Of a stretch of DNA of 64,000 nucleotides, positions 25,588-34,030 are shown one piece after another. The notes under the pieces were generated by a model. That model saw nothing but the letters and a program-made list of their open reading frames with translations, did no database searches and had not been told where the DNA came from. Source of the stretch: Actinomycetota bacterium. GTDB lineage: Bacteria; Actinomycetota; Acidimicrobiia; Acidimicrobiales; Ilumatobacteraceae. Location of the stretch: contig JACQZZ010000042.1 in assembly GCA_016213625.1 (NCBI GenBank), positions 111,128 through 175,127 on the forward strand, read 5' to 3'. The position numbers and the translations under genes are program-made. The first letter of the stretch is position 1. Each line of letters starts with the position of its first letter.

Positions 25588-26950
25588 TCTCGGTTCGGTC
25601 ACCTTCCTCAGCGATGAGGGACTTTCGGGCAAGGATCTGAACCGGCCGCGAATGGCTGAGCTGATTGAACTGGTCGAGGCCGGCCAGGTCGCCAACGTCA
25701 TCGTGTGGCGACTCGATCGCCTGTCTCGCGACAGCGGCGACCTGAACCGGCTGATCAAGCTGTTCGAGAAGCACTGCGTCGATGTCCACTCGGTGAGCGA
25801 GGGCAAGGTCGACGTGGCATCGGCGTCGGGTCGGATGCAGGCCGGCATCCACGGCGTGCTCGCGCAGTACTACCGCGAGGGTCTGGTCGAGAACGTGAAG
25901 ATGGGCAACCACCAAGCGATCGCCCAACGGGGCCGCTGGTTGAACAGGGCACCCACCGGATACTCAATGGTCAACGGCTTTCTGGAGCCCAACGAGATGG
26001 CGCCGCTCATCCCGCGCGTGTTTGCGCTTCGTGCGGCCGGCAAGTCGTACACCGAGATCGAGGCTGCCACCGGGATCAAATACTCGACCGTCCGCCAGAT
26101 CTGCCACAACCGTGCATACCTGGGTGAGACCAGACTGAAGAAGCAGTGGTACCCCGGCATCCATCAACCGCTGGTCTCCAACGACCAGTTCGATGCGGCC
26201 CAACGTGGCAACTCCACGGGCAAGCGCATCGGCAAAGACATTCTGTCCGGTCGCGTGAAGTGTTCGCTCTGTGGCCGACGCCTGTCGATCGACACCAACG
26301 GGCGTGGCGAACCGATCTACCGATGCAAGCACCGGGGCAAGGGCTGCGATGTTCCAGGACGGTCCAGCAAGGGTCTTCAGCGGGCAGTCAAGCTCGCAAT
26401 GCGCGTACTCGCTGAGGATGAGTCGCTTCAGGAAGCAATCAGGCAGGAGCTTGGACTGAGGGCCACGGGCACGCGGCCGGCTTTGCCGGCGCGGGCCGGG
26501 GCCGTGGCACAGCTCCGCAAGAAGCGCCAGAAGCTTCTCGACCTGTACTACGCCGACAAGATCACCGCTGAACTCTTCGCCGAGCAGGAGCAAGCGCTCT
26601 CCCAGCAGATCCGCACGATCGAATCCGAGGCCGAGGCCAAAGTCGAGGACGCTCGCCGACGTACTGCTCTCGCGGACCAGTTCGAGGAGGTCGCCCAGCT
26701 GCTGCGCTCGATGGACACAGATGCCATCTGGAACGCAGCGAGCGAACACGAACGCAAGGTCCTCGTCGGCGAGATCGTCGAGGCGGTCGTGGTTCACCCC
26801 GATCACCTGCGCGTCACGATTCACGGCGCGCCGCCGATCCTGGTCACGCTCGCCGAGGTGGGACTCCGAGAAGTGCAACGGCCGCCCCTGGAGGCGGCCG
26901 GTACGGGAATTGTCGTGTCGAAGGGGGGACTTGAACCCCCACGAACCTAA
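25487..26950 (+). CDS. Large serine recombinase (integrase of the element)
   Basis: A 487-residue serine integrase. The resolvase-like domain (1-~140) has the nucleophile in IAYIRVST (Ser10), DEGLSGKDLNRP and VIVWRLDRLSR (catalytic arginines). A recombinase domain follows (GYSMVNGFLEP...IEAATGIKYSTVRQI), then a zinc ribbon (CSLCGRR...YRCKHRGKGC), a long coiled coil (~330-400) and a C-terminal tail. ATG 25487 has GAGGAGG upstream, and the domain begins immediately. The last residues (SKGGLEPPRT) and the TAA at 26948-26950 are encoded by att/tRNA DNA, so this C terminus exists only in the integrated state. It should catalyse integration at tRNA-Leu. Confidence 0.9.
   Translation: MLTIAYIRVSTEDQVDYSPDAQRNRCLQHAISHDLGSVTFLSDEGLSGKDLNRPRMAELIELVEAGQVANVIVWRLDRLSRDSGDLNRLIKLFEKHCVDVHSVSEGKVDVASASGRMQAGIHGVLAQYYREGLVENVKMGNHQAIAQRGRWLNRAPTGYSMVNGFLEPNEMAPLIPRVFALRAAGKSYTEIEAATGIKYSTVRQICHNRAYLGETRLKKQWYPGIHQPLVSNDQFDAAQRGNSTGKRIGKDILSGRVKCSLCGRRLSIDTNGRGEPIYRCKHRGKGCDVPGRSSKGLQRAVKLAMRVLAEDESLQEAIRQELGLRATGTRPALPARAGAVAQLRKKRQKLLDLYYADKITAELFAEQEQALSQQIRTIESEAEAKVEDARRRTALADQFEEVAQLLRSMDTDAIWNAASEHERKVLVGEIVEAVVVHPDHLRVTIHGAPPILVTLAEVGLREVQRPPLEAAGTGIVVSKGGLEPPRT
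26912..26929. repeat. Right attachment repeat (attR core)
   Basis: The same 18 bp as 22016-22033, overlapping both the 3' end of tRNA-Leu (26916-26929) and the last codons of the serine recombinase. Crossover within it regenerates a full tRNA. Confidence 0.85.
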
Positions 26951-26999
26951 GTTCACTAGCCCCTCAAGCTAGCGCGTCTGCCTATTCCGCCACTTCGAC
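26916..26999 (-). tRNA. tRNA-Leu (anticodon GAG)
   Basis: An 84-nt class II tRNA. Acceptor strands GTCGAAG (5') and CTTCGAC (3') pair fully, with A as discriminator and no encoded CCA. The D arm contains GCGGAATAGGCAGAC. The anticodon stem CTAGC/GCTAG encloses TTGAGGG, giving anticodon GAG. A long variable arm and a T arm with GGTTCAAGTCC follow. It begins 29 bp after the secG stop and is probably cotranscribed with it. Its 3' end is the integration site of the element. Confidence 0.95.
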
Positions 27000-27028
27000 G
27001 TGGTGCCCAACAAACTACCGCTGGGCGA

Positions 27029-27268
27029 TCAGCGCACCAACAGGAAACTCAGTGCGACGACGGTACCGATCCAGATGATGCCGAACACCACCGTGATGCG
27101 GGTGAGGTTGCGCTCGGCCGCCGTGCTGCCGAGGGCAGTGGTGCCGGCGCCGCCGAACATGTCGCTGAGACCGCCGCCACGACCGCTGTGCATCAGGACG
27201 CCGGCGACCATGCCGAACAGCGCCAGGATGTTGACGACCACGGTGACGTACATGATGAAATCGCGCAC
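27029..27268 (-). CDS. secG: Preprotein translocase subunit SecG
   Basis: A 79-residue two-helix membrane protein: helix 1 (MYVTVVVNILALFGMVAGVLM), the typical SecG loop HSGRGGGLSDMFGGAGTTALGS, then helix 2 (ITVVFGIIWIGTVVALSFLLV). SecG assists SecYEG-mediated export. GTG 27268 follows TAGGAT (27282-27277) by 8 nt, so the message is probably near-leaderless. The secG-tRNA-Leu arrangement downstream of glycolytic genes is common in actinobacteria, although here the ABC importer genes are interposed. Confidence 0.95.
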   Translation of the reverse strand: MRDFIMYVTVVVNILALFGMVAGVLMHSGRGGGLSDMFGGAGTTALGSTAAERNLTRITVVFGIIWIGTVVALSFLLVR

Positions 27269-27293
27269 GAGAGAAGATCCTATCGGTACGGGG

Positions 27294-28300
27294 TCAGACT
27301 GCGGCTCGCGTGGGGAGCACGACTTCCACCGCTTGGGCGAAGTGGCACGCCACGGGATGACCCTGGCCGCGGTCCTTCAGTTCGGGCTCCTCCAGCGCGC
27401 ACACTTCCTGCGCGATGGGGCACCGAGTACGGAATCGGCAACCTGACGGCGGGTTGATGGGGCTGGGCACCTCGCCCTCGAGCAGCACGCGCTGGCGGGC
27501 CCGCTCGATGTGCGGATCCGGCTCGGGGACGGCCGACAGGAGCGCCTGCGTGTACGGGTGCGAGGGCATGGAGTAGATCTGGTCGGCGGGACCGATCTCC
27601 ATCAGCTTGCCCAGGTACATCACGGCCACGACGTCGGAGATGTGGCGCACCACCGACAGGTCGTGGGCGATGAACAGATAGCTCAGGCCCAGCTGGTCCT
27701 GCAGGTCCTCCAGCAGGTTCACCACGCCGGCCTGGATGCTCACGTCGAGGGCCGACACCGGCTCGTCGAGCACGAGCATGCTCGGGTTGAGGGCGAGCGC
27801 GCGGGCGATGCCGACACGCTGACGCTGGCCGCCGGAGAACTCGTGCGGGAAGCGGCGAGCGTGGTCGGGCGACAGACCCACGAGGCGCAGCAGTTCGGCC
27901 ACGCGCTCTTGATGGTTGCCCTCCACCTTCTGGATCTTCAGCGGCTCGGCGATGGCGTTGCCGACGGTGAGGCGCGGGTCGAGTGACGCCTGCGGGTCCT
28001 GGAACACGATCTGCATGCTCCGACGTAGCCGGCGCATGTCCTTGGCGCCGAGACCGATGGTCTCCTGGCCCTTGAACTTCACCGAGCCCGAGGTGGGTTC
28101 GGTGAGGCGCAGCACGCAACGGCCGACCGTGGTCTTGCCACTGCCGCTCTCGCCCACCAGACCGACGGTCTGGCCGGCGTCGACCGTGAACGACACGCCG
28201 GACACGGCGTGCACGGTGCGCTTGATGGTGCGGAAGCCCTTCGAGGACTTCACCGCGAAGTGCTTCACCAGGTCGGTCACCTGCAACACGGGGACGTCGG

Positions 28301-28304
<4 letters not shown>
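27294..28304 (-). CDS. Peptide/nickel-type ABC transporter ATPase (OppF-like)
   Basis: A 336-residue ABC ATPase, last gene of the importer operon. Walker [11 protein letters not shown] loop [13 protein letters not shown], signature [17 protein letters not shown], Walker [14 protein letters not shown] and switch AHDLSVV are all present. The C-terminal OppF/DppF extension with cysteines ([16 protein letters not shown]) could hold an iron-sulfur cluster. ATG 28304 overlaps the preceding ATPase stop by 4 bp. Confidence 0.93.
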
Positions 28305-29281
<977 letters not shown>

Positions 29282-29285
29282 TGGA

Positions 29286-30272
29286 TCAGTGCCCCTTGTC
29301 GAGCTTCGGATCGAGGGCGTCGCGGAGACCGTCGCCGATGAAGTTGATGCACACGGCGAGCAGCACGAGCGCGCCGCACGGGAAGACCACCAGCCACCAG
29401 TTGCCCTGACGGGCACCGGAGCGGGCGAGTTCGATGAGCTGACCGAGCGAGGTGGAACCCTGGCCGGGCTGCGGCCCAAGACCGAAGAACGACAGTGTCG
29501 ACTCGGCGGTGATGGCACCGATGACCGACAGGGTGAGCGCCACCAGGATGGGGCCGATGGAGTTCGGCAACAGGTGGGCGATGACCACGCGCTTGTTGGT
29601 GGCACCGACGGCGCGTGCGGCTTCGATGAACTCGCGTTCCTTCAACGCCAACACCTGCCCGCGCACCAGTCGAGCCACGCCCATCCAGCCGAAGATGGCG
29701 AACAGGAAGATCATGAACTTGATGCTGCTCACCTCACCGATGATCGGCTCGAGGAAGTCGAGACCACCGAGGAACTGACGCACCACGATGACCGCCACCA
29801 GGAACGGGAAGGCGAGGAAGATGTCGGTGACCCGCATCACGATGTCGTCGAAACGACCACCGCGAAGGCCGGCGATGGCGCCGACGGCGGTGCCGATCAG
29901 CACCGACAGGAACGCCGAGGCGATGCCGATGAAGATGGACACGCGCATGCCGTAGATGAGGCGGCTGTACATGTCGTGGCCGATGGAGTCGGTGCCGAAC
30001 CAGGCGATGGAGCTGGGCGGCAGGAATTGGTTCTTGCACACCGAGATGTCGCACACCTGCTCGTCCACCCCGTAGCGGGCGGTGATGGGGGCGAGGATGA
30101 CCACCACGAGCAGGAAGCCCATGATGACGGTGGAGATGGCGGCGCCCCAGTGGCGCCAGTAACGGCGCCACGCCATGCGGGTGGGCGACACCGACTGCAC
30201 GGTGAGGCCTTGCACGGCATCGGCGGGCGGCAGCTCGATGTCGTCGGAGTCGGATACAGCGATGTCAGTCAA
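29286..30272 (-). CDS. ABC transporter permease (OppC/DppC-like)
   Basis: A 328-residue permease with an N-terminal cytoplasmic stretch, a first helix (AAISTVIMGFLLVVVILAPI), an extracytoplasmic segment with GTDSIGHDMYSRLIYGMRVS, and the BPD_transp_1 core. The EAA coupling motif is EREFIEAARAVGATNKRVVIAHLLPN. About six membrane helices. It overlaps the upstream permease stop by 8 bp. With the OppB-like protein it forms the membrane channel. Confidence 0.92.
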   Translation of the reverse strand: MTDIAVSDSDDIELPPADAVQGLTVQSVSPTRMAWRRYWRHWGAAISTVIMGFLLVVVILAPITARYGVDEQVCDISVCKNQFLPPSSIAWFGTDSIGHDMYSRLIYGMRVSIFIGIASAFLSVLIGTAVGAIAGLRGGRFDDIVMRVTDIFLAFPFLVAVIVVRQFLGGLDFLEPIIGEVSSIKFMIFLFAIFGWMGVARLVRGQVLALKEREFIEAARAVGATNKRVVIAHLLPNSIGPILVALTLSVIGAITAESTLSFFGLGPQPGQGSTSLGQLIELARSGARQGNWWLVVFPCGALVLLAVCINFIGDGLRDALDPKLDKGH

Positions 30273-31236
30273 GGCGGATCCTCGGGTCGAGCACGGCGTA
30301 CGTGAGGTCGGCGATCAGGTTGAACATGAGCACCGACACGATGATGATCACCATGTAGGGCATCAGCTGCGGGAAGTCGCCGTTGCCGGCGGCCCTCAGG
30401 AAGAACACGCCCATGCCCGGGTACTCGAAGATGGCCTCGGTGATGATGAGGCCACCGAGGATGGTGCCCAGGTCGAGGCCCAGCAGCGTGACCACCGGGA
30501 CCAGCGCGTTGCGCACGGAGTGCCGGGTGAGCACGCGGAACTCGCTGATGCCCTTCGCGCGGGCGGTGCGCAGGTAGTCGCTGGAGCGCACGTCGAGGAT
30601 GGACGCACGCATGTAGCGGGCGTACCCAGCGATGATCTGGATGGCCACCACCGTCACCGGCAGGATGAGGTGCTGGGTCATCAGCCACAGGTCGAAACCG
30701 TCCTGGCCGGGCGGGTAGACACCGGCGGGCGGCAACCACCCGAGCTGCACGGCGAAGATCAGCTGCAGCACGACGGCTGACACGAACGGCTGGATGGAGC
30801 CGACGACGAACGCCGAGGTGTTGATGACACCATCGACGATGCCACCGGGACGGAGCGAGGCGATGATGCCGGTGAGCAGCCCGATGGAGATACCGATGAT
30901 CGTGGAGATGCCGGCCAGTCGGAGCGTGTTGAACATCGAGTAGCGAAGGGGCGGCCAGACCTCGGCGCGGCCCTTGATGGAGCGCGGCCACTGATCGGGA
31001 CCCTGCACGAAGCTCCACAGCCAGCTGAAGTAGCCGCGGATGTAGCCCCAGAACCCTTCGTAGAGGCCGTTGACCTCGATGTACTGCTGCACCTTCGCTT
31101 CACTCGCGCGCGGGTTCGCGCGCTTGTAGGTGGCGACGGGGTTCCATCCGATGCGGATGGCCACGTAGACCAAGAAGGTGACGAAGACGACTGTCGGGAC
31201 CAGCCACAGCAATCGTCGGATGATGAACCTGAGCAA
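30265..31236 (-). CDS. ABC transporter permease (OppB/DppB-like)
   Basis: A 323-residue permease beginning LRFIIRRLLWLVPTVVFVTFLVYV, the classic OppB N terminus. The EAA motif is SSDYLRTARAKGISEFRVLTRHSVRNALVPVVT, and the protein ends with NLIADLTYAVLDPRIR. The start codon is TTG 31236, preceded by a GGGGG purine run. It is separated from the substrate-binding-protein gene by a 92-bp gap with a strong hairpin that should lower permease expression relative to the binding protein. Confidence 0.92.
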   Translation of the reverse strand: MLRFIIRRLLWLVPTVVFVTFLVYVAIRIGWNPVATYKRANPRASEAKVQQYIEVNGLYEGFWGYIRGYFSWLWSFVQGPDQWPRSIKGRAEVWPPLRYSMFNTLRLAGISTIIGISIGLLTGIIASLRPGGIVDGVINTSAFVVGSIQPFVSAVVLQLIFAVQLGWLPPAGVYPPGQDGFDLWLMTQHLILPVTVVAIQIIAGYARYMRASILDVRSSDYLRTARAKGISEFRVLTRHSVRNALVPVVTLLGLDLGTILGGLIITEAIFEYPGMGVFFLRAAGNGDFPQLMPYMVIIIVSVLMFNLIADLTYAVLDPRIRLD

Positions 31237-31270
31237 CGAAACCCCCTGCCGAGTTCCTACAAGGATAGAG

Positions 31271-31302
31271 AATGGGGTCGGCCCTGACGGACCGACCCCA
31301 TT
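31271..31302 (-). terminator. Intra-operon attenuating hairpin between oppA and oppB
   Basis: An 11-bp perfect stem, AATGGGGTCGG (31271-31281) with CCGACCCCATT (31292-31302), loop 10 nt, 25 nt after the binding-protein stop and 35 nt before oppB. It fits the usual partial terminator or 3'-stabilising hairpin that gives excess binding protein. Confidence 0.7.
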
Positions 31303-31327
31303 CCAGATGTACTACGGAGTCAGAAGG

Positions 31328-33055
31328 TCAGAGGACCTCGACCACGGCTTCGCCGGTGAGGAACTCACTGGGGACGAAGGTCTGGTCGGCCGTGGTGATG
31401 TACGCACCCGGCAGCACGCGGTTGGAGATGAGCCACACGTACCACGAGGAGTTGGCGCACTCGGTGACGGGGTTGGCGCAGGCACTGTCGGGGAACTGCT
31501 CGGCCCCGAGAATGATCTGGCCGTCGCCGTCGACGTCGGTCCACTGGTAGTAGTCGTTGAGCGCGTCGTAGTTGGCGAGCTCGCCGTAGGCGTTGTCCAC
31601 GCGGTCGGTGCGACGTGCGCCGACGTTCGGGAACTGCAGCAGGGGCAGCATGACGTAGTCGTCGTGCATGAGCTGGAGGGCCTTCTTCACCTCTTCGGTG
31701 CGGACGGCTTCGTCGAGCTCGGCGTCGGCGGCGATGAGGGCGTCAGTGGCCTCTTCGTTGCACCAGCCGATGCTGTTCTGACCCTGGTTGCCGTTCTCCT
31801 CGGTGGGGATCTGGTCGCAACCGTAGGTACGGAGGTACGCGGGATCCGGGGCCACCGTGTTGATGAACATCGCCATGTCGTAGTCGAGCGCCGGCAGGCG
31901 GGTCTCGAACACGCAGGGCAGTGCTTCACAGTTGTCGGCAACGACCTTGAAGCCGGACGCGGCCAGCTTCGGGATCAGGAATTCCTGCGTGCTCTCGCGA
32001 CGGGTGTTGCCGGTGTTGACCATCCAGCGAACTTCCGGCACGTTGCCACTCGCGTCGGCCCAGAAGCCTTCGGCGTTCTTGGTCCAGCCAGCATCGGTCA
32101 TGATCTGATCGGCGCCGGCCTGGTCGAACGTGTCGACCCAGACGCCATCGCAGTACGGGCCAGGAGCGATCGGGCCGCAGTTCAGGAGCGGGGTGCCCTG
32201 AGCGAACGGTGCGTAGATCTGGTCGTAGACAGCGTTGACGTCGATGCTCTTGCTGAACGCCGTACGGTAGTCGGCGTCGGCGAAGGGACCTTCGTACGAC
32301 TGGAAGTAGAAGCCTTCGAAGCTACCGCCGAGGGCGCTCTCGTATTCCACGTTCGGGTCGGCCAGTTCCTGGTCGATGCCGGTGTACGCCTGCGGGAAGA
32401 TGAAGTCGACCGTGCCGGCCTTGAGGAGGGTCGGACCATCCTCGGCGGGAACGACGACCAGCTTCTGGACGCCAGGCGTGCGGGGGCCCTTGTAGCCCTC
32501 GTTCGGCACGAGCACGAGCTGCTCCGGCGTCCACGAGTCGAACTTCCACTCACGGCCCGAGAACGGGATGGTGCCCTCGTCGAACGACGTGGACACGTCG
32601 TTGCAGTCCTCGAGAGCAGCAGCCTTCAGCAGACCGCTGAAGAGGCCCTTCCAGGGGGCGTACTTCGACGAGAACGTGATGACGACCTCGCTGGCGCTGG
32701 CGCCTTCCTCGACCGACAACACCTGGTCGTAACCGGTGGTGCTGAGCGAGCCGGGCGTGCCCATGATGGCTGCACGCGTGCACTCGAAGTCAGCGGCGGT
32801 GATGGGCGAACCATCGTCCCAGACCGCCACGTCGGACAGCGTGTAGGTGATCTTCATCGCGGCGCCGGCCTCGCCGGCAGTGGTCTCGCCACCGCCAGCC
32901 GTGGTCTCTGCGCCGCCAGCCGTGGTCTCCGTACCACCTGCGGTGGTCTCGGCTGCGTCGGTCGTGGTGCTTTCCTTGTCGTCGCCGCAAGCAGCAACGA
33001 TCAGGGAAAGACCGACCGCGAGAGCAGCAATCTTGCTGCCTTTGCTAGTCCTCAC
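31328..33055 (-). CDS. Peptide/nickel-type substrate-binding lipoprotein (family 5)
   Basis: A 575-residue family 5 solute-binding protein. The N terminus is a lipoprotein signal with lipobox LIVAAC (Cys23). A low-complexity linker of Glu-Thr-Thr-Ala-Gly-Gly heptads (residues 36-62) leads to the binding domain. The family signature region (VWDDGSPITAADFECTRAAIM) begins near residue 79. Ligand unknown. GTG 33055 has AGGAGG 8 nt upstream. It is first in the importer operon, with two permeases and two ATPases downstream on the same strand. Confidence 0.9.
   Translation of the reverse strand: MRTSKGSKIAALAVGLSLIVAACGDDKESTTTDAAETTAGGTETTAGGAETTAGGGETTAGEAGAAMKITYTLSDVAVWDDGSPITAADFECTRAAIMGTPGSLSTTGYDQVLSVEEGASASEVVITFSSKYAPWKGLFSGLLKAAALEDCNDVSTSFDEGTIPFSGREWKFDSWTPEQLVLVPNEGYKGPRTPGVQKLVVVPAEDGPTLLKAGTVDFIFPQAYTGIDQELADPNVEYESALGGSFEGFYFQSYEGPFADADYRTAFSKSIDVNAVYDQIYAPFAQGTPLLNCGPIAPGPYCDGVWVDTFDQAGADQIMTDAGWTKNAEGFWADASGNVPEVRWMVNTGNTRRESTQEFLIPKLAASGFKVVADNCEALPCVFETRLPALDYDMAMFINTVAPDPAYLRTYGCDQIPTEENGNQGQNSIGWCNEEATDALIAADAELDEAVRTEEVKKALQLMHDDYVMLPLLQFPNVGARRTDRVDNAYGELANYDALNDYYQWTDVDGDGQIILGAEQFPDSACANPVTECANSSWYVWLISNRVLPGAYITTADQTFVPSEFLTGEAVVEVL
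32870..32950 (-). repeat. Heptad-coding tandem repeat in the binding-protein linker
   Basis: About four 21-bp units encoding ETTAGG plus a variable seventh residue, just after the lipobox. It probably acts as a flexible tether from the membrane lipid to the binding domain. Unit number may vary between strains. Confidence 0.7.
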
Positions 33056-33119
33056 TGAATGGTCCTCCTGGTGTGAGTCGGAGGGAGGTGTGTGGTGGGG
33101 CGGGAGCTCCACCTACGCC

Positions 33120-33144
33120 CATGTAGTCCTCCCCGATCTACATG
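33120..33144. promoter_or_regulatory. Inverted repeat upstream of the ABC importer operon
   Basis: Arms CATGTAG (33120-33126) and CTACATG (33138-33144) spaced by 11 bp, 65 bp upstream of the binding-protein GTG and within the 204-bp gap after tpiA. The symmetry and position suggest an operator for the importer; no regulator gene is adjacent. Confidence 0.45.
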
Positions 33145-33259
33145 AGCGGGGCGAGGCTAGCACCGTTCGTTACCGAGCGGTAGCACCCCCGTTCCCGTTT
33201 GTACGAAAAGTTGGACCGTTTGTTCCAGCCGAGTTTCCGCACTGCGCGAACAGCGCTGG

Positions 33260-34030
33260 TCAGACACCCAACTTGCAGATGCGCGCGAACTCGTCGGCGT
33301 CGAGACTCGCACCGCCGACGAGCGCGCCATCCACGTCGGGTTGAGCGATCAACTCGGCGATGGTGCCGGCCTTCACGCTGCCGCCGTACTGCACCCGAAG
33401 GGTGTCGGCGGCCTCGGCGCCCGAGAGCTCGGCGACGCAGGAGCGGATGGCAGCGCACAGCTGTTGGGCATCCTCGGCGGTGGCCGTGCGCCCGGTGCCG
33501 ATGGCCCAGATGGGCTCATAGGCGATGACCATCCGGCCCACCTGTTCGGACGTTCGACCGGCGAGCCCGGCGCGCACCTGACCGAGCACCTTGGCCTCGG
33601 TGTCGCCCGCCTCGCGCTCGGCGAGGGTCTCCCCCACGCACATGATGGGCGTCATGCCGTGCTGCTGGATGGCGGCGACCTTCTTCGCCACCATCTCGTC
33701 GGTCTCGCCGAACAGCTCTCGCCGCTCGCTGTGACCGCAGATGACGTACTGCACCCCGAGCTTGGCGAGGAACACGGGCGACACCTCGCCGGTGAACGCT
33801 CCCTTGTCCTCCCAGTGGCAGTGCTGCGCGCCGAGGGCGTAGCCCAGCTTGTCGCTGTCGATGACGGTCTGCACGCTGCGGATGTCGGTGAATGGCGGGT
33901 GCAGGCTGACGTCGGCGTGCTCCAGCTCGTCCTTGCCCACCAGATAGGCGAGCTTCTGGGTCACCTGGATGGCCTCGAAGTGATTGAGGTTCATCTTCCA
34001 GTTGCCGGAGATGAGCGGCTTGCGGCTCAT
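33260..34030 (-). CDS. tpiA: Triose-phosphate isomerase
   Basis: A 256-residue TIM enzyme, normal length, interconverting dihydroxyacetone phosphate and glyceraldehyde 3-phosphate. It shows SGNWKMN (catalytic Lys), CGHSERRELFGE (catalytic His), AYEPIWAIGTG (catalytic Glu) and the phosphate-binding QYGGSVKAGT. ATG 34030 overlaps the pgk stop by 4 bp. Last gene of gap-pgk-tpiA. Confidence 0.97.
   Translation of the reverse strand: MSRKPLISGNWKMNLNHFEAIQVTQKLAYLVGKDELEHADVSLHPPFTDIRSVQTVIDSDKLGYALGAQHCHWEDKGAFTGEVSPVFLAKLGVQYVICGHSERRELFGETDEMVAKKVAAIQQHGMTPIMCVGETLAEREAGDTEAKVLGQVRAGLAGRTSEQVGRMVIAYEPIWAIGTGRTATAEDAQQLCAAIRSCVAELSGAEAADTLRVQYGGSVKAGTIAELIAQPDVDGALVGGASLDADEFARICKLGV

Larger units (their letters stand above)
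22016..26929. mobile_element. 4.9 kb integrative element in tRNA-Leu(GAG)
   Basis: Bounded by the 18-bp direct repeats at 22016-22033 and 26912-26929; one period is 4896 bp. Cargo is a leftward DUF262/DUF1524 nuclease gene, then rightward a Rep_trans-like initiator and a large serine recombinase. Integration left an intact tRNA at the right end and duplicated its last 14 nt at the left. The DUF262 region is visibly less GC-rich than the flanking chromosome, and all three genes use strong Shine-Dalgarno sites, unlike many neighbours. No conjugation, packaging or structural genes are present, so it is a mini-element that may depend on a helper for transfer. An excised circle is predicted but not shown. 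Confidence 0.85.

Noticed and set aside
26912..26950. The SKGGLEPPRT end of the recombinase as a conserved protein motif
   Set aside because: It is simply the translation of the tRNA-Leu 3' region in the opposite strand, common where ORFs run into tRNA genes.
32870..32950. CRISPR-like or mobile repeat
   Set aside because: Short 21-bp in-frame units coding ETTAGG heptads inside a lipoprotein linker, with no spacers. No CRISPR array was seen anywhere in the window.
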